DNA of 64,000 nt from JAPPLB01 sp965206655 (GTDB lineage: Bacteria; Acidobacteriota; Terriglobia; Bryobacterales; UBA6623), in contig CBDBKC010000038.1 in the NCBI GenBank assembly GCA_965206655.1, positions 1,364,001 through 1,428,000 on the forward strand. Reading direction: 5' to 3'. Positions within the stretch are counted from its first letter, which is position 1; every line of letters starts with the position of its first letter. The translations under genes were made by a program, and so were the position numbers. Positions 47,589 through 55,911 of the stretch are shown piece by piece. A model generated the notes under the pieces. That model was not told where the DNA came from. It saw only the letters and a list, made by a program, of their open reading frames with translations, and did not search any database.

Positions 47589-48455
47589 ATGACGGCAAAG
47601 ACATTGCAAAGGGAGGGCACTGATTTCTTCGATTGTATCCCTTTGTACCTTCACATTCCCAAGACGGCGGGCTCCACCCTGTGTGAATGCATCTTAAGCC
47701 AGTGCTGTGCGCCTGAGTGGTACAAGGAGGAGGGCAACTATCTCCAGGCGGGAGTCTACTACTATCCGAAGGGGTTTCTGGACCCTTCCCAGGCAAGCCT
47801 GCCGGAAACGATAACCCGTGTTCTCTACCGTCCCGACTTGAGAGCCGTTGTCGGTCACTTCTGTTTTGGCATACACGAGTACATTAGGAAACCCGCCGCC
47901 TATGTTACCGTCCTTCGGAACCCCGTTGAGAGAGTCGTCTCCTACTTTCACCATTTCCAGCATTGGCGCTCATCGGATCAACCGTACCTTGGCGACATGA
48001 GTTTAGAAGACACGCTCTTGTCCGGCAAGTACGACGAGCTGTACAACGGACAAACCCGAAGAATCGCCGGTCTTGGGCTTGACGACGATAGGCACTCGCC
48101 GGCGGTACTTGACGTCGCGAAGGAAAACCTCCGAAAACACTTTGCCGTGGTGGGTGTTACGGAAAGGTTTGACGAGACGATCTTGCTGATCAGCCGGACG
48201 TTCCGATGGAAGAAGCGACTGCGGTATCTGCCGCGTTTGGTCAATAAAAATTGACCCGGCGTGGCTGCGTTGAGTGACGAGACGATCGAGCTCATCAAGC
48301 ACCACAACGCGCTCGATCTCGAACTCTACTCTTATGCTGATCGGCTGCTTACGGAAGGCACACTCGGGGAAGGTGCGGAATTCCTTTCAGAGTTGCGGCA
48401 ACTCAACACGGAGAACTCCCGACATATTGCGGCCTACGGAGAGTACGCAACATAA
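47589..48455 (+). pseudogene. Sulfotransferase-family protein (2), in-frame TGA
   Basis: A paralogue of the preceding gene: PLYLHIPKTAGSTLCECILS and AYVTVLRNPVERVVSYFHHF carry the PAPS-binding motifs. After RLRYLPRLVNKN a TGA at 48252-48254 stops the frame at 221 residues. The same frame then continues PGVAALSDETIELIKHHNALDLELYSYADR, which aligns with the C-terminus of sulfotransferase 1 (SVLSFVRDRNALDIALYDYAEE), to a natural stop at 48455. One base change (CGA to TGA) explains it. The truncated product lacks about 65 C-terminal residues. Confidence 0.85.
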
Positions 48456-48520
48456 CTTTCGATGTGGACCCTGACGCGTTACCGCTCTTCTTATCGCGAC
48501 GGTCTCCGCTCCCAACTACG

Positions 48521-50005
48521 ATGAGTCGGCTCAAGGTCACGTATCAGCCTGTGAAACACGGTCGAGTCATCGTTTGGGGATATCTTGCGGCGCGGCCCTT
48601 CGGTGGAATGACTTGGCAGGTCTTTCACTATCTTGTGGGCTTGCGCAAACTGGGATTCGATGTATGGTACGTGGAGGATTCCGATAAGTGGGGTATCCAT
48701 TTGACTCAGGCAGCCACAAGATGTTGTGGTCGCGCGAAAGCATCTACCAAGAAGCGAATCCCGAGGTTACTGCTCTGGCGCGGCGTGGGGCTGCGTAGCG
48801 CGTCCGATTCTCGGAGTTGCCGCCCGAAGGCTGCCACCGCAATGAATTCGCGTGTGGGTCGGCTTGGCGGCCACTCGCACGATTCTCGCAATCTCACATT
48901 CCTGTTCCGGAGCCGCGAGGCCACAACCCATAGGGTGTACCTGAATGAAGTGGATACCCCACTTTCCGATATTCCGGTCTTCAGCCCGTCTACGTGGGAG
49001 CCGACCTGGGAATACGAGGAAACAATTCGGTTTGTCCGCGAGCAGATGGAGAGCATAGGCCTAGGCGACCGTTGGGTATTCCGTCCGACATCCGTGTCGG
49101 ATGATTGCTATGGCGCCTTGGATCGGTCCGGCCTGGAACAGTTGTACCGAGAATCGGACGCCGTCTTAAACATTTGTGGTTCCCACAAGCCGAGGAGTGA
49201 CCACGGAGATATTCGCTGCCTTGTGTATGTCGAAACTGATCCCGTGCAGAGTCAGATTGCCGTCGCGCATGGCAACGGAGGTTTTATCAAGTATCTGAGT
49301 CGATATAAATATCACTTTACTTACGGGGAGAATATTGGAGAATCGGACTGTACAGTTCCCGCGGGGAGCTTTACATGGCATAAAACACGGCCGCCGGTGT
49401 GTATGGAGTGGTGGGGCCAAGTGAATGGCGAGACGCCAGGCGCCTCTCTCACCACGGTTGCCAACTGGAACACGGCGGGTAAGGACGCCCACTGGAACGG
49501 ACACACTTATCGCTGGCGCAAGGACGTGCAGTTCGAGCCGTACTATGGCCTGCCCGGCAGGTCCGAGCTACCGTTGGAAATGGCGATTGTAGGACTAAGC
49601 GGCGACTGTCGTTCACGGCTCACCCAAGAGGGGTGGAGACTCTTGCCGGGAACCCAACTCTCGCATCCGATGGACTACCGGCGCTACATCCAGGAGTCGC
49701 TTGGCGAATTTACTGTCGCCAAGGAGCAGTACGTCGCGACCAACTGCGGTTGGTTCAGCGATCGCAGCGTTTGCTACCTCGCGTCCGGACGTCCGGTCGT
49801 CACGCAGGAGACCGGCTTCAGCAAGTTCATACCCTCCGGAGAGGGGCTGTTTGGTTTCCAGAACTCGGATGAAGCGGAGGACGCGATCGAGGCGATCGCC
49901 CAGGATTATCCTCGTCACTCAAGAGCGGCCCGAGAACTGGCTCAAGAATACTTTGAGGCCGAATCCGTTGTCGGCCAAATGACGGCGATTATAGGATTGT
50001 CGTAA
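48521..50005 (+). CDS. Glycosyltransferase (family-1-like) carrying an in-frame miniature element
   Basis: The native protein is about 400 residues: start MSRLKVTYQPVKHGRVIVWG, then LAARPFGGMTWQVFHYLVGL and FDVWYVEDSD. Later parts include LVYVETDPVQSQIAVAHGNG and the C-terminal NCGWFSDRSVCYLASGRPVV plus TQETGFSKFIPSGEGLFGF, which resemble group 1/CgeB-like glycosyltransferase ends. Between EDSD and SDIPVF the gene holds a 277-bp miniature element plus an 8-bp duplication, 285 bp in total, giving 95 extra codons (WGIHLTQAATRCCGRAKAS...) without a stop. The encoded protein is therefore 494 residues from ATG 48521. Whether it folds is unknown. The paralogue at 50395 has no such insert in its body. 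Confidence 0.85.
   Translation: MSRLKVTYQPVKHGRVIVWGYLAARPFGGMTWQVFHYLVGLRKLGFDVWYVEDSDKWGIHLTQAATRCCGRAKASTKKRIPRLLLWRGVGLRSASDSRSCRPKAATAMNSRVGRLGGHSHDSRNLTFLFRSREATTHRVYLNEVDTPLSDIPVFSPSTWEPTWEYEETIRFVREQMESIGLGDRWVFRPTSVSDDCYGALDRSGLEQLYRESDAVLNICGSHKPRSDHGDIRCLVYVETDPVQSQIAVAHGNGGFIKYLSRYKYHFTYGENIGESDCTVPAGSFTWHKTRPPVCMEWWGQVNGETPGASLTTVANWNTAGKDAHWNGHTYRWRKDVQFEPYYGLPGRSELPLEMAIVGLSGDCRSRLTQEGWRLLPGTQLSHPMDYRRYIQESLGEFTVAKEQYVATNCGWFSDRSVCYLASGRPVVTQETGFSKFIPSGEGLFGFQNSDEAEDAIEAIAQDYPRHSRAARELAQEYFEAESVVGQMTAIIGLS
48687..48963 (+). mobile_element. Miniature element (MITE) copy a, inside a glycosyltransferase gene
   Basis: A 277-bp element with terminal inverted repeats AGTGGGGTATCCA / TGGATACCCCACT. 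It is flanked by the 8-bp target duplication TTCCGATA (48679-48686 and 48964-48971). It encodes no transposase. In this orientation one frame is open across the whole element and is fused to the host gene. Confidence 0.93.
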
Positions 50006-50107
50006 CAGTGACAGAAAGTCTCGGCCGTCCGCGTGCATGCGTCACTGAGTGATCGGCTAGCGGTCGTTCTCGGGAATCAGCGGAGCGACATCGAGGCGGC
50101 TATAGAA
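50006..50107. other. Short spacer before MITE copy b
   Basis: No gene is seen. It ends CTATAGAA directly before the first copy of the ATGCGTAT duplication and would be the original leader of the downstream glycosyltransferase gene; GAGG at 50094 is a possible but distant ribosome-binding site. Confidence 0.4.
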
Positions 50108-50115
50108 ATGCGTAT

Positions 50116-50394
50116 AGTGGGGGGTATCCACTTCATTCAGGTACACCCTATGGGTTGTGGCCTCGCGGCTCCGGAACAGGAATGTGAGATTGCGAGAATC
50201 GTGCGAGTGGCCGCCAAGCCGACCCACACGCGAATTCATTGCGGTGGCAGCCTTCGGGCGGCAACTCCGAGAATCGGACGCGCTACGCAGCCCCACGCCG
50301 CGCCAGAGCAGTAACCTCGGGATTCGCTTCTTGGTAGATGCTTTCGCGCGACCACAACATCTTGTGGCTGCCTGAGTCAAATGGATACCCCACT
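50116..50394 (-). mobile_element. Miniature element (MITE) copy b, at a start codon
   Basis: A 279-bp copy in reverse orientation to copy a; two extra G in the left end account for the length. It is flanked by the 8-bp duplication ATGCGTAT (50108-50115 and 50395-50402). The right duplication is the start codon and first codons of the glycosyltransferase gene. Confidence 0.93.
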
Positions 50395-51053
50395 ATGCGT
50401 ATTATTGTCACAGGTCTCATTGCTCAGTACCCATTAGGTGGCCTGACTTGGCACTATCTCCAGTATGTTGTCGGCCTGAAACAGTTGGGTCACGACGTGT
50501 TTTATTTTGAGGACACGAATCAGTACCCGTATAACCCGATTCATCAAGAGGTTTCGAAGACATGTGAATACAATGTCAACTATCTTATGAACCTGATGGA
50601 GAGATACGACCTCGAAGACTGCTGGGCTTATCGCTTCCCATGGCACTCTGAATGGTTTGGTCTCATACAGTCTCGGCGCAATGAGATTCTCTCGACGGCG
50701 GATCTCTTGATCAACGTGTCGGGCACGCATGGTCATCTCGACGAGTATAGTGGGGTCGGCCGCATGTGCTATGTCGACACCGATCCTGTTTTTACCCAGT
50801 TGAAACTAGCCCGTGGCCAAAAGGACTTTCAGAAGTTGGTGGAGCGGCACGAACGCTTATTTTCCTTCGGCCAAACCCTCCCGGGCAACTTGCCCGATAC
50901 GGGACATCACTGGATTCCGACCCGGCAGCCCGTGCTGCTGTCGGAGTGGAAGCACGCGGGTTGCCATCGCGACGTGTTCACAACCTTGATGAATTGGACC
51001 AGTTATAACTCCGTCGAATTCGACGGTGTGACGTATGGGCAGAAAGATCTAGA
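50395..51053 (+). pseudogene. Glycosyltransferase (family-1-like), C-terminus removed by IS1380
   Basis: The native part is 219 residues: MRIIVTGLIAQYPLGGLTWH, VVGLKQLGHDVFYFEDTNQY, CWAYRFPWHSEWFGLIQSRR, MCYVDTDPVFTQLKLARGQK, and TLMNWTSYNSVEFDGVTYGQ plus KDLD. It is a paralogue of the preceding glycosyltransferase and of a 400-residue family common in Acidobacteriota. The IS1380 begins right after KDLD, and the C-terminal sugar-nucleotide domain is absent. The ribosome-binding site is separated by the MITE; the MITE offers an in-frame ATG at 50338 that would add 19 residues. Confidence 0.85.
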
Positions 51054-52719
51054 CCCGGATTCCCACTTTAGTTTCGATTCTGCTAACCATCGGGTGGCCT
51101 CGGACGCCTTTATTTATGCGGGTTGGAAAGCACTCAAGGCGCTGAGGAGATCAACACCCAATGGGTGAAAAAGAAAACAAACCGTTCCAGCTAAGCTTCA
51201 ACGGCTTATTGAAAGTCGATTTCCAAGGATCGCGTGTCACTTCCGACGGCGGGCTGATCCTGGTCCGCGAGCTGGACGAGCGACTCGGACTCGGGAAGCT
51301 GATCGACGAACACCTCAGTGACCCACGGCAAGGCTTGAACAAGAAGTTCCCGCTGGCCGATCTGCTGCGGCAGTCAGTCTACTCTCGGCTGGCAGGCTAC
51401 GAGGACCTCAATGACGCCGTCCGAGTGTCGGCTGACCCGACGTTTCGCTTGATCGGCTCGAAGAGGAACTGGGATCGCGGCGGGGCACTGACCTCGCGAC
51501 TGCAGAGCTTCGAGACGGAGATGCTGGCGAGCGAGGAGAACTTGCTGGGGCTGATGGCTGTGAACCGCGAGCTGGTGGCGCAAGCCGAGACGCAAGACGA
51601 CTCCGAGCGCGTCGTGCTCGACATGGATTCGACCGAAAGCCCTGTCCACGGCCAGCAAGAGGGCAGCGCCTACAACGGCCATTTCGAGTCGGTCTGCTAC
51701 CACCCGCTGTTGTTGTTCAACCAGCATGGGGATTGCCTGGCGGCGAAGCTGCGTCCAGGCAACGTGCACAGCGCTGAGGACTGGAAGGAGTTGCTGCTGC
51801 CCGAGATCAAGCGCCAACAGGCTGTGGGCAAACAGGTCACCTTCCGGGGCGATGCGGCCTTTGCCAAGCCGGAGATTTATGAGTTTTCGGAGGAACGCGG
51901 AGTGCAGTACGCCATTCGCATTCCGGCCAACAAGAGCTTGGAATTGGCGATCGAAGACATCTTGTTTCGCCCGCCGGGCAGGCCGGGTCGCAAGCCCTTG
52001 GTGCGCTACAAGAGCTTCCGCTATCAGGCGGAGAGTTGGTCCAAGCCGCGACGCATCGTGGCCAAGGTCGAGCATCATCTCGGTGAGCTGTTCCCGCGGG
52101 TCGGATTTATCGTGACCAACATGAGCTTGCCAAGCCGGTCGGTGGTGCGCTTCTACAACAAGCGCGGCACGGCCGAGCAATGGATTAAAGAAGGCAAACA
52201 GGCCACGCACTGGACGCGGCTTTCGTGCCATCGCTTTCGGGCCAACGAAGTGCGACTGCAACTCAGCGTGCTGGCCTACAACCTGGGCAACTTGTGGCGG
52301 CGGCTCGGACTGCCGAACAGGATCAAGAGTTGGTCGCTCACGAGCTTGCAGCAGCGGCTGATGAAGACCGGCGGCCGGCTGGTCAAGCACGCGCGCTACT
52401 ACTGGTTGCTGCTGGCCGAGGGGCATCTGAACCGGCGGCTGTTCGGTGACATGCTGCACAGGATCTGGGCGCTGCCGCTGCCGAGCGGGTAGCGTTACCT
52501 GGACGAGGATCAACAGTTTTTAGCTCCGAAAAGGCTTCGCAGGGAGCAGTGTCGGCCGGTGTGCCGTTCAGCCCGCTCCATCAACGTCTGTGAGCGGACG
52601 GACGGGCTTTGGGGCCTGCCGCCGGAGGTGATGTGCAGGGTTCAGCGCGGAAAGACGTGGTCTTCGGGGCAGCGCGGGTGTATACTTTCACCGTGCCAGG
52701 GCCAAAATGGAAATCCTGG
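51054..52719 (+). mobile_element. IS1380-family element (copy 2)
   Basis: This 1666-bp element matches copy 1 throughout the aligned reading. The left flank ends TCTAGA, and the right flank starts ATAGAGC; TAGA occurs on both sides but offset by one base, so a target duplication is doubtful. The left neighbour is a glycosyltransferase and the right neighbour is an unrelated gene, hence the site has been rearranged. Confidence 0.9.
51161..52492 (+). CDS. IS1380-family transposase (copy 2)
   Basis: A 443-residue protein identical to that at 42518-43849, with the same D, D, E catalytic regions and no lesions. The identity of two copies 8.6 kb apart shows recent duplication or ongoing homogenisation, and makes the intervening glycan cluster a potential unit for recombination or composite transposition. 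Confidence 0.93.
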   Translation: MGEKENKPFQLSFNGLLKVDFQGSRVTSDGGLILVRELDERLGLGKLIDEHLSDPRQGLNKKFPLADLLRQSVYSRLAGYEDLNDAVRVSADPTFRLIGSKRNWDRGGALTSRLQSFETEMLASEENLLGLMAVNRELVAQAETQDDSERVVLDMDSTESPVHGQQEGSAYNGHFESVCYHPLLLFNQHGDCLAAKLRPGNVHSAEDWKELLLPEIKRQQAVGKQVTFRGDAAFAKPEIYEFSEERGVQYAIRIPANKSLELAIEDILFRPPGRPGRKPLVRYKSFRYQAESWSKPRRIVAKVEHHLGELFPRVGFIVTNMSLPSRSVVRFYNKRGTAEQWIKEGKQATHWTRLSCHRFRANEVRLQLSVLAYNLGNLWRRLGLPNRIKSWSLTSLQQRLMKTGGRLVKHARYYWLLLAEGHLNRRLFGDMLHRIWALPLPSG

Positions 52720-53114
52720 ATAGAGCGTTGGAGCCAGTACCTGGAGTCTTCTAGGGTGCGTGACGGCGGTTCGGCGGCACTTAGGAGGGCTCTGGCAGAG
52801 GCTAGGGCGTTGGCTTTGACCAGGGCCTTTTGGAACTTCTTGTTCTTGGGACTGAGTTTAACTGCCTCCTGGAGGTGGCGAACCGCCTCGTAGACAAGGC
52901 CTCGCTGTGTCAGTTTCGCCGCGTCCTTGTAAAGGCGGGACGGTTTGACCTGATCCGACGCACCAACGGGAGAGGCTACTAGAGCAAGAAGGCCCGCATA
53001 GAGAGCGAGGCTGGACAGAAGCAAGCAGGAGCTACTGCGTATGGAGTGCCGCCGTATGCGAGGAGGAGCGAGTCCGAAGGATTTGCCCCCTCGATCGGGT
53101 GTGCCAGGCTGCAT
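52720..53114 (-). pseudogene. N-terminal part of a secreted TPR-like (secretin-like?) protein
   Basis: ATG at 53114 is preceded by GGAGG at good distance. The frame gives an N-terminal arginine-rich leader, a signal peptide (SSCLLLSSLALYAGLLALVA), and a TPR-like helical pair KLTQRGLVYEAVRHLQEAVK with LSPKNKKFQKALVKANALAS. It is cut at about 131 residues by IS1380 copy 2. Acidobacteriota GspD/PilQ-like secretins often start with such a repeat, but no secretin domain remains, so the family is uncertain. Confidence 0.55.
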
Positions 53115-53898
53115 GTGTCGCCTCCACGGGGGCATGGGTTTGAAAGCCCCAGTGCCATTATAGATCCGCAGAGAGTGGGGACATGACCGGATCATCACGA
53201 GGTAGGTTCAACGCAGGCGCGAACCACTCCCGGATCGGTTTCAACGGCCAGACTTCCAAGGTGCCTCCCGGACGGGCACAGGACAATAGCGTGGATCGGT
53301 CCTCGGTGCCTCGGCTCCTCCGCAACCAAGAATTTTTTTCAGAATTTTTTCCGAAACAGAGACTCTCGACATATACGCCTACACACGCATTCGCGGGGGC
53401 GCTTTCGATTGACCCCTCCCCCCCTCGCTTCGCTCAGACAGACTTTGGTGGGATGCACGGCTGACACCACAGGAGCGCAGACGATCGACGGAACGGCTGA
53501 GCAACCAAGGTGCTTTAGCGGTCTGCGGTTGGACTGGAGCGAGCACGGCTTCCTTGAACAGGGAGAAACTCCCCTCGCCCCTTGCGGAGCGATCTGAGCC
53601 GATCTTCCGATGCTGGAACTGTTGCAGTGTTGCACTCTGTCTGAGGGGTATAGGCTGAACGACCAAAAGATGCGGTCGTGTTCCCTTGGGTCAATCAAGA
53701 CCAGACCGGGCACCTAGCTTCACCCCCTACCTCTCGAATGCACTGCAACAGTGCAACACCCAGCGAGTGATCTGAAGGGTTTCCTACAAGAGGCAAGGAG
53801 GCTCTTGAAGCTCGTGTTATACTCCTCGAAGAGCGCATGCCTAAGAGGTACTTGTGCAGGAGTAGCTTCCTGGAAAGCCCTTGTTTACAAGGGTTTCT
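53115..53898. other. Intergenic region with repeated GTTGCA palindromes
   Basis: No gene is convincing. It contains GTTGCAGTGTTGCAC (53621-53635) and the palindrome TGCACTG-CAA-CAGTGCA (53739-53755); the latter read on the other strand contains GTTGCACTGTTGCA, so the two sites are inverted versions of a similar motif 105 bp apart. TATACT at 53818-53823 is a possible -10 for the tRNA-Val transcript. TTTTTTTCAGAATTTTTTCC at 53333 is an unusually AT-rich patch. Confidence 0.4.
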
Positions 53899-53975
53899 GG
53901 GCGGTTAGCTCAGTTGGTTAGAGCGCCTGCCTTACAAGCAGGAGGTCCCGAGTTCGAGTCTCGGACCGCCCACCA
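53899..53975 (+). tRNA. tRNA-Val (anticodon UAC)
   Basis: GGGCGGT...ACCGCCC form the acceptor stem, with TAGCTCAGTTGGTTAGAGC as D-arm, CTGCC-TTACAAG-CAG as anticodon arm with TAC, GAGTTCGAGTCTC as T-arm and encoded CCA at the end. All canonical positions are present. Confidence 0.96.
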
Positions 53976-54114
53976 ATGTTTTCAATGACTTACGGCCGTT
54001 TCGGGATGTCCCCCAAAACTCGCTGTAGATAATTTTGTAGCTGTTGAAAACCTCACAGAACAACAACTTGATCAGTCCAGAGGCGTTCTGGAAGGGTCCT
54101 CTCGATGGTCTTGA

Positions 54115-54306
54115 GTGGATTCGTCGACAAAATATCGCGTGGATCTCCCGCTAGCGGAAGGAGCCTGGCAGCAGGACCGGCTAGATCGGGAGAGGACTGG
54201 CGGCTTGGCTCGAGGTCTCGTGGCTCAGGCGTCTCTGCTGAGCCGGGTCACTGTCTATCGTTCATGTCTGGATGGGGTCACGCGGTGTCGGCCGTACACT
54301 GACTAA
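54115..54306 (+). CDS. Possible truncated HTH regulator fragment
   Basis: A GTG-started 63-residue frame with LVAQASLLSRVTVYRSCLDG plus VTRCRPYTD, loosely like the end of a helix-turn-helix (SRVTVYR) followed by RPYT as in XRE-type regulators. It stops 26 bp before the IS21 end. Similarity is weak and the reading may be accidental. The remaining 54000-54331 region shows no other gene. Confidence 0.2.
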   Translation: MDSSTKYRVDLPLAEGAWQQDRLDRERTGGLARGLVAQASLLSRVTVYRSCLDGVTRCRPYTD

Positions 54307-54501
54307 GCGTAGTTTCTGTAAGCGCCTGGCGTGTCAAGGGCGGAGAGAAATTAGACCACTTCGGCGGAGTAAAACTAGACCAGTTGGGGGAGTGGTAGCG
54401 GTTTTCGTGGGACGGCTGGAACGGAGCCTGAGGGCGCCCTTTAGGGCGACCCAGGCGTAGTGGAAGGCGGCCCACGAAAACCGGCGCGAGCGGCGGGCGG
54501 G

Positions 54502-55263
54502 TCAGTCGGAAGAGCGAGACCGTTTCTTTTGACTCTGTTTGAGGCGGAAGCTTTCGCCGTTCATCTCCAGGATGTGAACGTGGTGGGTGAGGCGATCGAG
54601 CAGAGCGCCGGTCATGCGCTCGGACCCGAGCACCTCTGTCCACTCGGTGAACGGCAAGTTTGAGGTCAGCATCGTGGAGCCTTGTTCATAGCGTTGCGAG
54701 AAGATCTCGAACAGCAGCTCAGCGCCGGTCTTCGACAGCGGCACATAGCCCAGTTCATCGACGATCAGCAGATCCTGCTTGGCAAGTTGTTTTTGGAAGC
54801 GCAGCAGCCGTCGCTCGTCGCGGGCTTCGAGCAGTTCATTGACCAGTGCCGCAGCCGTGGTGAAGCGTGTTCGATAACCGCTCTGACAAGCGGCCAGGCC
54901 TAGCGCCAGGGCGAGATGCGTCTTGCCGGTGCCGGAGTTGCCCAGAGCCAAGACGTTCTCGCGACGGTCGATGAACTCACAGCGCGCCAGCTCCAGCACG
55001 AGCTTCTTGTTTAACGAAGGCAACGCTAGGAAGTCGAATGTGTCGAGACTTTTCGTCACGGGAAACTTGGCTGCTTTGATGCGACGTTCAGTCGCCCGCT
55101 GATCTCGGTCGAGCAGTTCCAACTCGCAGAGTTGCTTCAGGAAGCTCCTACAGTCCAAGCCCTCGGCGGCGCATTGCCGCGCCACTTTGTCGTACTCGCG
55201 CAGGAAAGTCGGCAGCCGCAACGCTTTCAGATGGGCTTCCAGTAAGAGATTCGACTTCGCCAT
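54502..55263 (-). CDS. istB: IS21 helper ATPase IstB (copy B)
   Basis: A 253-residue DnaC-like AAA+ ATPase with Walker A LALGNSGTGKTHLALALGLA and Walker B QDLLIVDELGYVPLSK. The N-terminal helical domain is LKALRLPTFLREYDKVARQC. It assists IstA in target choice. The protein is identical to copy A's at 57429-58190. Confidence 0.93.
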   Translation of the reverse strand: MAKSNLLLEAHLKALRLPTFLREYDKVARQCAAEGLDCRSFLKQLCELELLDRDQRATERRIKAAKFPVTKSLDTFDFLALPSLNKKLVLELARCEFIDRRENVLALGNSGTGKTHLALALGLAACQSGYRTRFTTAAALVNELLEARDERRLLRFQKQLAKQDLLIVDELGYVPLSKTGAELLFEIFSQRYEQGSTMLTSNLPFTEWTEVLGSERMTGALLDRLTHHVHILEMNGESFRLKQSQKKRSRSSD

Positions 55264-55804
55264 CAGCCCGCTCCTTGCCCCAAGAGCGCGAGATAGGACG
55301 CTGCCGAAGTCTGCTCGACTTGAGCCGTCGGCAGGTGAGGATACTTCGTTAAGTCCAGCCGTGGCGGACGTTGTTCGATCGCGCACAGCAACAGATGCTT
55401 GACGGCGTCGAAGCCGATCGTTCCCAGTTCGCAGGCTTGGCGCACCGCCGCCGCAACATGCTCCAGCCGAAAGTCCTCCAGCAGACGCAACACCTGCACG
55501 TACTCGCGCTTGCCCGCTTTGCCCAAGCGGACTTCGAGCAGGCGTCGTAATCGCGGAAACTCGGGCGGTAGATCCCAACCCACCAACGGCGCGGCTTGAT
55601 CGAGCGCATTCGTCTTGCGCTCCAGCAACGCCAGATAATGGACGGGATCGAAGATCAACTCTTCGCGTTCGTAACTGCGCCGGTGGCGTGCGATCTCTTC
55701 GCTGCCGCAACAGATCACTACTTCGTCCACATAGGCTTTGAGCAACACCTGGCGATGGCCGTAGCGCGTCGGCACCGAGTAGTCGTTGGTCCGATAGCGC
55801 ACCA
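55263..55804 (-). pseudogene. istA: IS21 transposase IstA, C-terminal fragment
   Basis: The frame from VRYRTNDYSVPTRYGHRQVL to the stop corresponds to residues about 326-505 of the intact IstA at 55912-57429, with which it is identical. The catalytic DDE core is missing. The stop overlaps the istB start by one base, as in the intact copy. Confidence 0.9.
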
Positions 55805-55911
55805 TGAGAACGGCGGAGCCAAAATAGACCACAGAGCGGCGATTCTAAGCCGCGTGAGGGCGGCGCAAAATTAGACCGCCCAGGTGGTCCGCGTAGCATC
55901 CCCGAGGTGTT

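Larger units (their letters stand above)
54332..55804 (-). mobile_element. IS21 element, 3' part (copy B)
   Basis: The sequence from TGTCAAGGGCGGAGAG at 54332 to 55804 is the inverted equivalent of 56888-58360 in copy A. It holds the right end, all of istB and the last 190 codons of istA. It stops exactly where copy A starts with TGAGAACGGCGG at 55805, so copy A appears to have inserted into copy B's istA; the other part of copy B is not on the far side. Confidence 0.88.

Noticed and set aside
50057..50380. Open frame through MITE copy b as a gene
   Set aside because: The same frame occurs in every copy of the element, lacks a ribosome-binding site and shows no domain; explained as a property of the element.
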